In this document: positions 11,101 to 22,224 of the stretch, piece after piece | Position numbering within the stretch: the first letter of the stretch is position 1 | How the letters are laid out: each line of letters starts with the position of its first letter | Source: Cenococcum geophilum 1.58 | Taxonomy: Eukaryota; Ascomycota; Dothideomycetes; Gloniales; Gloniaceae | NCBI GenBank assembly: GCA_001692895.1 | Contig: KV748229.1 | Location: forward strand, 1,146,100 to 1,210,099 | DNA length: 64,000 nt | Direction of reading: 5' to 3' | Notes under the pieces: model-generated | Seen by the model: only the letters and a program-made list of their open reading frames with translations | Told to the model about the DNA's origin: nothing | The model's database searches: none | Position numbers and translations under genes: made by a program

Positions 11101-12740
11101 AGGATATTAACCGAACTAGATCCTCATCTCTATATTGGGACAATCTTCCTCCTAAACTAAAGAATCTTAAAGATCTAAGAAAGCACCTATTAACTACCGG
11201 CTTCTAAAAGGCCATGGAAAAAGAATATAATAACCTAAAACGTTAAGGGACATTCAAAATCGTACTAAAGGAAGAGGCAAGCAACGAGCAGATCCTTCCA
11301 CTAAAATGGGTCTTTAAGTACAAGCTTAACAGCGACAGCTACCTATAGAAGCTTAAAGCTAGGCTATATATCCGTGGAGACCTGCAGATTACCGAAAAAG
11401 AGACCTATGCAGCAACCCTAGCTGCTCGAATATTCCGTGCTCTCATGGCTATAGCAGCCGCATTCGATTTGGAAATTTGACAGTATAACGCCGTAAACGC
11501 GTTTATAAACGCCAAGCTCAGCAAACTAGTGTATTGCTACTGCCCAGAAGGATTTAATTAAAAAGGATATATCCTAGAGCTACTTATGGCGCTATACGGA
11601 TTAAAAATCTCACCACTACTTTGGTATAAAGAGCTTACTAGTACCCTAGCCAAATTTGGATTAAAACTAGTACTAGGTACTAACTGCCTATTTACCAACG
11701 GACGACTTATTGTCTTCTTCTATGTAGACGATATTGCCGTTCTATTTGCCAAAAAGGATCTTAAAAGACTCGAAGAATTTAAAGCCAAATTACTACACCA
11801 ATACAAGATCCGTGCACTAGGAGACCTATAGTGGTTCCTAGGAATTCAAATTAAACGAGATTAACCAAGTCGAAAGCTCTGGCTCTACCAAGACTCCTAT
11901 ATCGAAAAGATAGCTAATCAATTCAATATTCAACTAGGTAGATTTCCTAAGTCACTACTTCCTGCTAAAGAACTAACCCCGTCCGACTAGCAGACAAACC
12001 CTTAAAGGATACTAGCCTACTAGCAGCGGGTTAGTTCTCTTGCACACCTTGCTGTATTTATAAGACCTAATACTACCAAGACGCATTCTAAGCTGGCCGA
12101 ATTTCTTACTAATCTAAATTAAAAGCACCTTAATGCAGCAGACCAAGCTATTGCCTACTGCCTTGGAACAAAATCGACAGCTATTAAGTACTCTGGCGAA
12201 GCATTTGGAGCATACATCTATTATAAAAACCCAGAAGGAGAAGACGTTACCTTTTACGGAGTATCCGATGCAGCATTTGCGGACAATAAGGAGACTAGAC
12301 GGAGCTCTCAGGGGTACCTATTTATGCTATTCGGAGGACTAATCAATTGGAAGGCGACCCTACAGTGATCAGTGACTCGTTCAACTACCAAAGCAGAGCT
12401 TCTCTCCCTATCTACTGCTGCTGTTAAAATCATCTAGTAGCAATGATTCTTTAAGGCAATCGGCTTTAATTTAGAACGCGATTTTACCCTACTTTGCGAC
12501 AATATGCAGACCATACGCCTACTAAGATAGGATACACCAAAACTTGATACCAAACTTCGACATATTAACGTCCATCAGCACTGGCTTAGACAGGGGGTCC
12601 AAGACAAAAAGATTGACGTCCAATGGGTCCCTACAGACAAGATGCCTGCCGACGGCCTTACCAAGATCCTACCTCGTTAGAAGCACGAAGCTTAGATAAA
12701 GCAATTAAATTTGGTGGATATTCGACATCAGATTAATTAA
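8127..12740 (+). pseudogene. copia gag-pol polyprotein, inactivated by in-frame stops
   Basis: From the ATG at 8127 to the TAA at 12738 all recognised segments lie in one frame (1538 codons) with no frameshift. They are: a gag UBN2-like region (about 8130-8860); a zinc knuckle (C-I-C-G..H..C near 8980-9020); a protease active-site region LDPGADTHV (about 9276); integrase pre-domain KWHKILGH (about 9720); an integrase core with Asp near 9925 and 10115 and Glu near 10215 (YTEEQNGGAE); reverse transcriptase with the YVDD box (about 11720); and RNase H (VSDAAFADN, about 12260). Stops replace Gln or Trp throughout, as expected from C-to-T change on either strand (RIP). It cannot encode a functional polyprotein. 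Confidence 0.85.
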
Positions 12741-12750
12741 CTCCATGCGC

Positions 12751-12804
12751 GATATTCGCAATATTCGCAATATCCGTAATATCCGCGATATTCACAATAT
12801 CCGT
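12751..12804 (+). repeat. 9-bp tandem repeat upstream of polypurine tract
   Basis: Six units close to AATATTCGC (variants AATATCCGT, GATATTCAC) lie just after the pol stop codon, in the 3' untranslated part of the copia element. Confidence 0.75.
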
Positions 12805-12924
12805 CATAGTTACCCTACCTGTTTGCTACTCTTAAATTATATCTAAATTTCCTATTTTGGTATAGCTTCTGCCTTCATTTTTATTTTCTACAGCTTTGAC
12901 TACACCGTAAAATCTGGGGGGGTG

Positions 12925-13161
12925 TGTAACCGACTACTGGTGCTCTCCTAAACCTACCCTTGACTCACTCAACGACTCGCTCACCTTGACTCGTTCACCG
13001 ACTCGAGCCACCGACTCGACCACTGACTCGGTCGATGACTCGGTCAATTGCTCCTTTCTTATCTCATTATCTATACCTTCCTCATGTATATATATAGACC
13101 CTTTAGACCTCCATTTACAATNAAGTCGCTCATTCAATTCTCCCACACTGCAAAGCTTACA
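12925..13161 (+). repeat. 3' LTR of copia element
   Basis: 237 bp, TGTAACCG to AGCTTACA, preceded by a run of G (polypurine tract) and followed by the target duplication CTATG. It contains one undetermined base (13122). The (T/C)GACTC cluster is repeated here. Confidence 0.9.
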
Positions 13162-13270
13162 CTATGGCATATTCAGTTTTGAAGCTCTTGGAACACGTAC
13201 ACAAAAGCCAGAGCTCAGCAAGGTTAGTTGAATGACGCCTCTACTGTACACTTGCCTATGGCCTTATTCC

Positions 13271-14760
13271 TTAGGTGCCAAAGGAATGAATTTTGCAACA
13301 AAGCTCGAGAGGAAAGTAGCAGAATGGCCCAACAGGTGAACTCTCTTCATGGTCACAATGCGTCCAAAGGCCAAAGATACCCCCAGAGCGGATACCCCCA
13401 GGCTGTACACCTTCTAGCTGCCACTGGTCTGCTCCGCCATAGCTAGGGATTGACGAAACATTAGCATGAATTGCGAATTCAACTACTATATACCGCTGAC
13501 TTTTAGGGTGATATCTTACCTTATCAAAAATCTCCACCTAACGTGCCTTCCACCAGGGACAAGTGACACGGTGCCCCGCACCGCTATTCGAGAGCGCCGG
13601 GAGCGGTGACCACTAGATGTTCCTGAGAAGTATAACATGGGCAAGTCGTCGCATACCGGCAAATTAGTTTGAAGCCGCCAATCGTCCTTCAGCTCACCAT
13701 CCTGATCAAGCTTCACTTGGAGTTGCATGACGTCCCCGCAAGCCTCTTCATAAGTATCCGGACCTGGTCCCTGGGGATGTCCTGGCTGATGAGCGAAATT
13801 ATAATGAACCAGATCCCTGTAGTCTAAGAATGCGTACGTGCCTACCCATGCGCCGGAAACACCTGCCCAGTCGTCAGGAAGAGAATTCTTGGGTATTAGA
13901 TTAGGCAGGTTGTATTGGAAACCCCTGGGGGTTCTGAGATGACCGCTTCTTACTGCATCAAAATTACGTATCATAAGGCTTGTTACGGCCTCCAGGACCT
14001 GCCAGTTTATTAAGCCGCTCTTATCTTTTTGGAACGGACCGTAGTCTGCGTCGGGCCCAGTCACAGCCCAGTCATAAACAATACCTCTAGCAGATGCTTT
14101 GGCTCGCTTGGAGTACACCTCGCGTTCAGTCAGTCCGTAAAGAACGTGTAACTGACTCGCACTCTCCGGGACTCTTTGGCGGGGGACCATAGATCGCGTG
14201 AGTGGACGATCTAGATCAGGTATAGCATCAAGAGGTATGGAAAACGGTTCAATATCTGCATGAAAGTCATGAATGATTCTCTCTGCATGAAGTGAAGAGC
14301 TGAAGCATCTATTCAGGAAGTCCAAATTCAGAGAAGTTCCTTGCTGCGTTTGGCGGAGGTGAACTTCTGAGGATGAGGCTGTTTCATAAATTTCAATAAT
14401 GGTATCGGCGGTTTCTCCGCCAAACCATTGTCGAGCTTCTCCACCACTTTCCCGCATCATCTTGAAGGCAAGCAGTCGCCGTCGGAGTTCGCGGTACCAG
14501 TCCCATTGGGTCTCCCGGCAGTAGTTCGCAGCGCGGGCAGTGGGCAAAAGAGATTTCCAGGCATCGCGTGGGTCGTCAAAGACTTGCAAGAATGTTGACC
14601 GCCATAACACCTGGTTGGTTGGCCGAATAAAGGCATTAGCTTTATGGCATGTGCTCCCAAAGCTAACTAGGTCGCGAGGTTGCAGGAAGGAAAGGATGTT
14701 CTCTAGCAGTTCTGGAGCCAGCTCTATGAGCATCCCCGACATATCGGTGACAGTTGACAT
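13271..14760 (-). CDS. F-box domain protein (470 aa, two exons)
   Basis: Exons on the minus strand are 14760-13520 and 13442-13271, separated by a 77-bp intron (GTAAG..CCCTAG). Joining them restores one frame of 471 codons including the stop. The F-box lies at about residues 10-50 (LIELAPELLENILSFLQPRDL). The C-terminal half has a conserved-looking plan known from a group of fungal F-box proteins: WVGTYAFLDYRD, a run of acidic and hydrophobic strands, then a Gly-rich end with SGGIFGLWTHCDHEESSPVG. The intron falls shortly before that end, so an unspliced reading would lose it. The role is presumably substrate selection in an SCF ubiquitin ligase, with Skp1 encoded about 4 kb away. The substrate is unknown. 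The copia element inserted about 100 bp beyond the stop codon and may affect 3' processing. Confidence 0.75.
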
Positions 14761-15030
14761 TACGGTTCCTAGATGGTATCGTTAAGAGAGTTCAAAGAGG
14801 TCGTGGTGACACCGTGATCGGCAGGACATTGTACCGGCTCTCGGACTTTATTTGAAACACCGCAAGTTTAACGCCGAAGCAACTGGCTACCCTCTCACAA
14901 CTCCACGTATCATTTCATCTAGATTCTACAAGTTTGATGCTTTGCCATTAATACAGCGATCTGATATTACACAGGACATACTAGTGATGATCGAGTTCTG
15001 ACAGTCCCGCCCGCTCATCCACTGGACTAC
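14761..15030. other. Upstream region of F-box gene
   Basis: Intergenic, of balanced composition. It should contain the promoter of the minus-strand F-box gene; I see no clear TATA box or operator. Confidence 0.3.
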
Positions 15031-15300
15031 CCCTCTAGATATTAGCCAACCAGCTAAGACTTGGGCTATAACTAAGTCGGGGTCATGGATAGTGCCTGCA
15101 TGATTCAGTAAATACTATTACTAATTAAGTATTATCAAATCTAACGTTTAGACTAACCGGTAAACCCCTCTAGATATTAGCTAACTAGCTAAGACTTGGG
15201 CTATAACTAAGTCGAGGTCATGGATAACGCCTACATGATTCAGTAAATACTATTGCTCATTAAGTATTATCAAATCCAACGTTTAGACTAATCGGTAAAC
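15031..15300. repeat. Tandem duplication, 135-bp unit, two copies
   Basis: 15031-15165 and 15166-15300 repeat the same 135-bp sequence (starting CCCTCTAGATATTAG) with a modest number of mostly C/T and A/G differences. A few bases of a third unit (CCCT) start at 15301. Non-coding. The differences are transition-type, as expected if RIP touched the pair lightly. Confidence 0.85.
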
Positions 15301-15457
15301 CCCTTATGCTAGAGGCTATTGCGGGTTTGTGACTTGACTCTACATCTAGAAGGTATTCAAAGACCCTCATGATACTTGAAATCTCCCAACACGTCTCTAC
15401 ATCTTTTCTCCGCTCCTCACACCCACGCATCGCTTCCCCAAAGTGAGGGCATTTTTC
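15301..15457. other. Short intergenic segment
   Basis: Balanced composition. No feature recognised other than a CT-rich stretch at about 15385-15440. Confidence 0.3.
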
Positions 15458-15935
15458 TTACTCATTTTTCTGCTCTAACTTGTCTAGTAACCACTTAGCT
15501 AATTGCGCTCGATACATCTGCGCCTTGAAACCTTCGGATCCTACATAACCTGCCTGTGCGCCTTCTCGTTGCTTTCCATTCATGAGCAAATTCAGACGGT
15601 ACATGCACCACTCTAATGGCTCATCCCCCGGCTTTGCACCAGAATACCTTCTTGATGCCATAGGTCTCAACCCGTTCCCCAGACGCTAACCAGCCGATCA
15701 CTAATTTGTGGATTCTGGTGAAAAGTTGGAAAGAGTCTTCGGGAGCGGCAATGGATTGTGTGCCCATGGCAAGCAAGTAGGACAATTGCGAGTGGGGTAA
15801 TCTGCGTAATTGACCAAACAGCCACGTATAGAAGTTCGGCAGCTGATCGCCACTGCCATTCCGATTGTTAGGGCCGAGGATCAATATTATACCTTGTTAC
15901 CTGTTATTTATGTGGCTCGCTTACCGTTCGTCCAT
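15458..15935 (-). CDS. Small hypothetical protein (about 122 aa, three-exon model)
   Basis: I do not recognise this protein. The best model on the minus strand has an 11-nt first exon (15935-15925, Met-Asp-Glu-), a 72-bp intron with a GTAAG donor, a CCTAAC branch site and a CAG acceptor, exon 2 at 15852-15648, a 37-bp intron and exon 3 at 15610-15458. The frame closes exactly (123 codons). Exon 2 reads ..QLPNFYTWLFGQLRRLPHSQ.. and exon 3 ends ..AQLAKWLLDKLEQKNE. The first intron looks genuine; the second is very short, so a frameshift or another splice is possible. The sequence looks soluble and partly helical, with no signal peptide or membrane segment. It could also be a decayed gene. Confidence 0.4.
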
Positions 15936-16168
15936 AGTTCCACTGGTCCATCGCAGCCCGCGCTACCTCCTCTCTGGGTAGCCGTGACGCTTCCAATATA
16001 AGGGTTGTAACACAAGGGACAATTAGAATGGCTCGTAAAACTTTTATATTTTCTTTAAGTAGATTGTATTTGATATCTAGATAGTGGCAGCAACGATAAG
16101 TATATGAATCAGTTAAAGTGGAGTGGGTATTAACATTATGTATTGATACTTGAATTACTCAAGACCAG
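15936..16168. other. Intergenic segment between small gene and SMP3 3' end
   Basis: Moderately AT-rich. It would contain the promoter of the minus-strand small gene and the 3' processing signals of SMP3. No distinct element seen. Confidence 0.3.
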
Positions 16169-17889
16169 TTATGCATGTCTATTCGCATCACATATCCTCT
16201 TCACGTTCCAAACCACCAATCCTCTATCTCCGACCACTCTTTCTAGCGTCGGCCAGACGCCATCGTCCCCGAAATCAAGATCATCTAGATTGATATGCTG
16301 CCTATAACTCCAAAGCTCTTCCAAAGTAATTTCAGTTCCTGAATTAGGAAGGGTATACGGTTTAAGAAAGTAAGCGGATCTCGGAGCAACTAAATATACT
16401 AGCTCCTTGGATTCGGTGATCGATTTTAGAGAAAATTTGTTCTCGCAGGATGTCACGGTTTTCAGCTGCTCCAGCATTGAGGGTCCCGGCATTCCCATCA
16501 AATCTTTGGTGGTTAGATACTCATTCTTCCCATTGAGGAGCCAGATAGGTGGACTGTATGTCTTCCACCAAAAGGCGTGCGCGACGTTGGCATCTTCCTT
16601 GGCAAGGTGGATTTGCGTGGGCACTATCCCGCCTTGATGGTAGACACCCATCAGAATGCCCATGCAGACGTTGAAGATAATCCATGAGCCTATCCAAACA
16701 CGAGTGAAGGTTTTGGGGAGACGAATTGAAGATAGAATTAAGGGAATAGCAGGGATCAGGAATCGCGCTTCTTGGTGAGGGAAGAAAGATAATAGCACAA
16801 CTCCAGAGAGGGCAGAAACGAGTCGCCTTGTTTTGCGGGGATAGAGAAAGAGCAGAGGGAAGGCCGGCCCAAGAAGCTGAGGAAGGTTGACCAGAGCATG
16901 CTGGTAAAAAGGATGTAGACCGTGTTTGGCGAGGTTAGTTGAAGCTGTATTGTATATCAAGTTGTTCAACGGTGTGATAATGGGGCGGTGGAATAGTGTC
17001 GAGAAGCGAAAGGGACCAGGCGTGTAGAACGTAGTATCAACGCTGACGGCAATGAATGCGGTTAAAATTGCAGAGATTGCTATAAAGACGAGTGAGAATG
17101 GTCTAAGAAAAGATGTTAGTGGCGCGCATAGAAGGGGGGCCTACGAAACATACTTTCTCCGAAAATGTGGAAGAAGACTGAGTGCCGGGAAAAGTACGAA
17201 AGCAGGAAATGTGATGCGGTTGAAAACACCAATCACTACTAGAAAGCCTAGCACTGCAGAAGCAAACACCCCTGAGCGTTTCTAAAGTCAACCTATTAGT
17301 CGTTTGTATATTCAGTAAAAGGCGTCGGTTTGCGCCCACCTTATCCTCTACGATCCGGTCAATCAGCACCAAGGTCCAAGCAACCAGCAACGTTTCCAGC
17401 GAGTTGGAGAAGGTATGGGTTTGTAAAGTCCAGGTGACGTATGAGGAAGCTATCAGCAGGATAGCGACGCGATGCTGTCGCGGCGACTGTACCATCTCCA
17501 ACACGGCCCAGTCTTCCAGAACGATGCTTAGTGTGAGCATCAACACGCGCAAAGTCCAATATCCTACAGATGGTGCGACCTCATCGTATCCAAATCCCTC
17601 GCGTAGCCATCGGAGTAGGTACATGGGCGAACCATAGGCGAGCCATAACGGGAACGTGCTACGGATGGGAGCATCGGTGGTGAACTCCCAAGTGAGATGA
17701 ACAGGGTAAGAGAAAACGCGCCCTGATTAGAGAAACGTGTTAGCACCGTCCAGTGGCAGTGAGGAAGTTTGCAGGCCTACCAGCGATCACCTCCGGACCT
17801 TGAAAGTTCTCGTCCGGATGCAAGTAGCTCGGTGAGAGGGCGAAATAGATGCGAACTAGAATCAGCAGAAAATAGGCGAGCCTCCACAT
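16169..17889 (-). CDS. SMP3: GPI mannosyltransferase 4 (SMP3/PIG-Z), GT22 family
   Basis: A four-exon model on the minus strand (17889-17781, 17722-17340, 17281-17154, 17102-16169) closes exactly at 517 residues, close to the yeast Smp3 length (516). Known role: adds the fourth, side-branch mannose to the GPI precursor in the ER membrane, using dolichol-phosphate mannose; essential in yeast. Support: N-terminal membrane helix followed by the GT22 acidic motif [10 protein letters not shown] (Asp26), many hydrophobic helices, the family segment [17 protein letters not shown] at about 252-271, and HQEARFLIP at about 316, the HKEERF-like box of this family. Introns are 58, 58 and 51 bp with normal ends. 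PIG-B, ALG9 and ALG12 are in the same family, but the N-L-A-x-H-G-L-H-P stretch is Smp3-like. The start ATG at 17889 gives the expected signal-anchor. Confidence 0.9.
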
Positions 17890-18964
17890 CTCGTCGCGAA
17901 AGTTAGTTCACAGAAGGTGGAGCAAGAAAAAAGAAATTGCATGGTGTGCTGTCTGGAGCTTTGTAATGCAATGGGAGATAGCTTGGTTGGGAGCTGTTAA
18001 GACAAAACGGAAAAACTGCTGCTGACGATGGGATTGGAAAATCCAGCCCGAAATATCTACATTTTGAGTACTGTATATACTTGAACGGCCAATATGGACA
18101 AGATCCGTTTTATGTCCGACGCATAATAGCCGCAAACATCCCTTCTTGTCTCTGCATCTGCATCCAGTTCGCCCTGCCTTTGCCTTGGCGTTCTCGGAGT
18201 CACGTGCACTCATGAAAGCCGTCTTTCGCAGCGTCTTACGATATGCTCTGCACGCAAAGAATTCATGATCGCAGGCGTAGCCCAACCCCTATATCGGTGG
18301 CCTGACAGGTCGGTAGTCTCGAGTGTGATGACTCTGTGGAGGCGAAACGTATTGCTTTGAGCCCGTGGAGTCGATGGTGCTTGTCCAAATCACTTTTCCG
18401 ACCGAAGAGCTGAGTTCATCGGTTCAGGGCTTTGCGCGCTATGGGGATGACAAGGCTATGCCGCAATATAATAACAAGGCTGGCACCATTTGGGGGATCC
18501 GCCCTGCGAATAAGCCCAAATGGGCTTTCTAAACAGGTTTCTTGCAGACTGAGCAGCGAGTTCTCCGGCTTCGGAAATTCCTGTTAATCAAAAATGAAAA
18601 TAAAAAAAGGCACTGTGCGTTTCATAATAGGTAAAGTTTCTGAAAACAATGGGATAAGAGTCACAAGATAGTCTATTACTGTGGCAAGCACGCAACATTG
18701 TCGTCAGGACTTTGCAGTTGCCTTGAGCTAAACCGCTTCCGGACTAACCACACTACTTTGCCTCAGCGGCTTTGACTTCTGCCTTCACGAACCAAACCGC
18801 AGCTTCCCATTCACCTCTGGCTTGGTCCATAAAAAGGCTAGCACTGCCTGCCTTCCACTTACTTGTCAACATCCGTTCGACATCCACCCTCGCACACAAA
18901 CCGCAATCTCTTTACAACTCACAATCAACCGCTTACCTCACACTATCAACCCCACATATCCACA
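17890..18964. promoter_or_regulatory. Divergent intergenic region SMP3/SKP1
   Basis: 1.07 kb between two divergent start codons. A TATA-like CATAAAAAG lies near 18829-18837, about 130 bp before the SKP1 ATG, followed by a CT/CA-rich leader (about 18850-18960) typical of strongly expressed fungal genes. I see no coding sequence; open frames on the minus strand at 17908-18285 have no domain. Confidence 0.4.
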
Positions 18965-19604
18965 ATGGCAGCGGCTTCAACTTCGGCCGCCGATGGCAGC
19001 AAGAAGATGATCATACTCACTACCTCTGACAGCGTTGATATGCCCGTCGAGCGTGAGGTTGCAGAGCGATCGATTCTCATCAAGAACTTGCTCGAGGATC
19101 TTGGTGGGGAGGGTACAGAGCCTATCCCAATTCCGAACGTATGTCGCATCTGCGCTCTTCTCTATTTATAAATTCGTCGCTAACATCATTTCTATCTCAG
19201 GTCAATGAGGCTGTGATGAAGAAGGTCCTCGAATGGTGCGAGCAGCACCGGAAAGATCCTCCGGCGACCCAGGATGACGATTCTGACTCGCGCAAGAAGT
19301 CAACGGACATCGACGAGTGGGATCAGAAGTTCATGCAGGTGGACCAGGAGATGCTCTTCGAAATCATTTTGGTACGTCACTTTATCAGCTTTTTGCATAC
19401 CGTGAGACAAGACTGACACTGCAACAGGCTGCCAACTATCTCGATATCAAGGCCCTGCTCGACGTCGGCTGCAAGACCGTCGCCAACATGATTAAGGGCA
19501 AGTCCCCGGACGAGATCCGCAAGACCTTCAACATTCAAAATGACTTCACACCCGAGGAGGAAGATCAGATTCGTCGCGAGAACGAGTGGGCCGAGGATCG
19601 TTAA
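18965..19604 (+). CDS. SKP1: SKP1, SCF ubiquitin ligase adaptor
   Basis: Three exons (18965-19138, 19201-19371, 19428-19604) with phase-0 introns of 62 and 56 bp give 173 residues, a normal Skp1 length. Skp1 links cullin-1 to F-box proteins in SCF E3 ligases and also acts at kinetochores. The N-terminal BTB/POZ-type fold runs from IILTTSD (about residue 16) through [19 protein letters not shown] typical acidic/charged insert follows (PATQDDDSD), then [14 protein letters not shown] and [19 protein letters not shown]. The C-terminus, [22 protein letters not shown] ending in NEWAED, forms the F-box-binding helices. All key segments are present. The ATG at 18965 is chosen because earlier in-frame codons add residues with no family match. 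Confidence 0.96.
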
Positions 19605-20272
19605 GCGATCGCGGCTCGATTTCTCTCTGGCTCACTCCAATATTAAAGCATGGCGCGGGTATCGTGGCTGCTGATGTGCATAACGATGGGAACGGTTCTT
19701 TGCTGGGTGTTCGGGGTCTTTCACTTTCCTTTTTTCTGCCACCGGGACTACTCTCCTAGATTTGCTTTGTACGTTGCGTCGAGGTCCGGCAATCCTCCAC
19801 CCTCAAGCTCTCGTCTTTTACGTTTTGCTCGATAGCCCCAATTCACTTGGGTTTATTGGGCGGTCGCTCCCAGCTCAGGAAATGTCGTCGCAGCCAGGAG
19901 CGAGCGTAAATTCAGGTTATCGGGGTTTTCGGGTTTCGATATTCCCTGCAACACAGCGCCAAGCCTTAGCTTGCCCAAAAGTAAAACTTAATTTTTGTTG
20001 GTTCCTTTGCTGCCTGGGTGAGAATTTGCGACCAATAAATTTAGCGATCTTATAAGGGGCTTCGTTCAACGCCGGATTTGCAATGCGTACCAATAATACC
20101 AGGATTTAGAAGAGGCACGTGCCCGCTGGCCATAGCGGCTTGAATCTTTCCAGAGGAACCAGTTATTATTTTTTGAGCTTCCAAATGCTGTAGGATGTAA
20201 TTTTATATACATTGATTCTACACGGCCAATTACTTACAATTACCCTAAATACTTCTATAATCTTTTCTACTC
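19605..20272. other. Convergent intergenic region SKP1/PGS1
   Basis: Contains the 3' ends of two convergent genes (SKP1 on +, PGS1 on -). Open frames on the + strand (19650-20055) look like chance reading through 3' UTR. An AATAAA-type sequence occurs near 20034. No other feature seen. Confidence 0.4.
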
Positions 20273-22224
20273 TTACAACGCCCCCCCAAGCACCGTAACA
20301 ACCCACATGGCCAACCTCACACCCACCCCAACCTTCCTCTCGGGCCTCTCAAACTCCTCTCTTCCCACTGTCTTGGCCCACTCCTGCAACCACCGCTCCT
20401 CATCCCCCATCCTCTTCTTCAGTCCCTCATCCCCCGTGACCACCATGACATTCGCCTCAATATCCAACGAATAGCTGCGCTTCGTATAATTACTACTCCC
20501 AACCAGCGTCACGCTCGGCGCCGGCTCCCGCGGCAGCGTGACCCACAGGCCCTTGGCATGGTACGTCCAGCCGCCGGGCTCGTTGACGGTGCCGCGACGC
20601 CACTCCTTCAGCTCGACCTGCGCGTCCAGCCCCGCGCGCCGCACCGCGTCCAGGAACCGCCGTGCCAGCAGCGTGTAGGCTGCCGGCAGCATCCCGGACA
20701 CGCCCGGCGAGCCGTAGAACCCGTTGGCGTAGGGCGAGGCGGCGATGACGGTGCCGCGCGCTGGTGCGGTTGAGAGGAGCAGCCGGCGGAGGGGGGGTGA
20801 CATGTTGAAGTAGCCGGCGGTGAAGGTCCAGCTGCTGTTTGCGAAGGGGGCCGTGCGTAGCGTGTGGAGGAGGGTGTGTAGGGCTAGGAGCTCGGTGGAG
20901 GCGTCTAGGGTTAAGAGGGGCGTGAACTGGAGGAGGGGGTAGATGAGGGTACTTGTTGTGCTGAGGGCGGGTCTGGGGGTGCGGGGTGGGGAGAGGAGAG
21001 GCGCGAGGAGGGTGGTGGCCTGGATCTTGAAGCCGGAGGGGTTGGAGAGCGGAGACGGGCCTGGGTTGCTGGGCGGCCACGTCATGGTGTAGCCGGCCGG
21101 TGAGGGGGAGGGTGAGATATGGTAGCTGAGGCTGCAGACGGTGGAGTGGATTTTGTGGAAGTAGGAGGTTATCTCTGCGGAGGAGAAGATGTGGTACCGG
21201 TCTTGTCGGTTGGTGAAGTAGTCGTTCGAGAGGTTAGCTCTGGAGGATATTAGCTGTTCGGGGTCCTTATATTGATGCGGGCTGTGTGGTAATGGCATAC
21301 CCGGACATGATCAGCTCGTCATCTACGCCATAGAGCTTCATATGCTGGAGTCCCCATCCTTCATTGATGCGGCGAGGGACCATTTTCTTGCGCAGACCGG
21401 TGAGATTTGGGGTGTGGAACATGCATATTTCTACTCTCTGTGGTCCGAATTCCGCTACCAAGGGAGCAAGGAGAGAGGCACATGATGGATCTGGCGTTTC
21501 TCGGGTCCCTCGTAGAGCATCTGTTAGAAAAGATACTTGCAGCTCCGGATTTCTTCTTAGTGCTTCGCGAATTGTGGCGATCTAAAGAATATTGAGTTGC
21601 CGGGGCGCAAAAGGGGATTGACTACCCGTACCAATTCATGTTCGGTTTTCCCAATGTAGAGGGTTGAGAGATATATCCTTCTCTCGGCTTTTGATATTTT
21701 AGCCTATATCAGTCAATTAGACATAAAATATTTGGGAAATTACTAAGACCAACGGATGGTTCAGAGGACTCCGTGAGCGATACTTGAACACGAGGTGATA
21801 ACTTTTCATAGTTCGAGGGAGATGAATATAAAACAAAAGAGAATGTGGCGATCTAAAAACCAGACAATAAACTTTTATATCTCCCTTAACTCAGGGATTG
21901 CTAGATGCGGACGTTTTGTGAAATTATTTGATGTTTTAATGAAAATCCGGAAACAGTTGAGCTGACCTTGAGAGCCTCATAAAATTCTGCCGGGGACTGT
22001 AATATCTGGATTTGTGTCGGCTGAACCTCAAATCTAGGTGATATCTTGTCCAACTCTGTGGTAATGGTCCCCAGTAACGAGGTCCCTGACTGGGGCATAG
22101 GAGGCGTTGTAGGAGGCGCGCTCGATGTTGAATATTTCCTCGAAGCTCTCCGGGCGGATGCTCGACACCCGAACGCAAGGACACTCCTTGGTCTTGAGTA
22201 TCTTACAATGCTCCGTACTATCAT
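20273..22224 (-). CDS. PGS1: CDP-diacylglycerol-glycerol-3-phosphate 3-phosphatidyltransferase (PGS1)
   Basis: Four exons on the minus strand (22224-21967, 21703-21632, 21581-21301, 21239-20273) give 525 residues; yeast Pgs1 has 521. The enzyme makes phosphatidylglycerol phosphate from CDP-diacylglycerol and glycerol-3-phosphate, the committed step to cardiolipin, in mitochondria. The N-terminus (MIVRSIVRYSRPRS, Arg/Ser-rich) looks like a mitochondrial presequence. Exon 2 carries KAERRIYLSTLYIGKTEHEL. Two phospholipase-D-type HKD motifs are intact: H190-x-K192-x4-D197 (split from its GANLSNDYF tail by the 61-bp intron) and H431-A-K433-G..GSSNYT. Introns measure 263, 50 and 61 bp; the first is unusually long and starts GTCAGC, so its donor is the least certain part. 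Inserts rich in Pro/Ser around residues 245-300 are longer than I would expect. A C8 run lies near the stop. Confidence 0.92.

Larger units (their letters stand above)
7597..13166 (+). mobile_element. Complete but inactivated Ty1/copia retrotransposon
   Basis: Two LTRs of exactly 237 bp (7602-7838 and 12925-13161) lie inside a CTATG target duplication (7597-7601 and 13162-13166). After the 5' LTR comes a tRNA-Met-type primer site, then one continuous gag-pol frame (8127-12740), a G-rich polypurine tract (about 12915-12922) and the 3' LTR. Domain order protease, integrase, reverse transcriptase, RNase H places it in copia (Pseudoviridae-type), not gypsy. The coding region is interrupted by many stops where Gln or Trp is expected but stays in a single frame. 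It sits about 100 bp past the 3' end of the F-box gene at 13271-14760. Confidence 0.9.

Noticed and set aside
20493..21080. 195-codon Pro/Arg/His-rich frame on the minus strand
   Set aside because: An alternative frame of the PGS1 last exon, caused by its high GC content.
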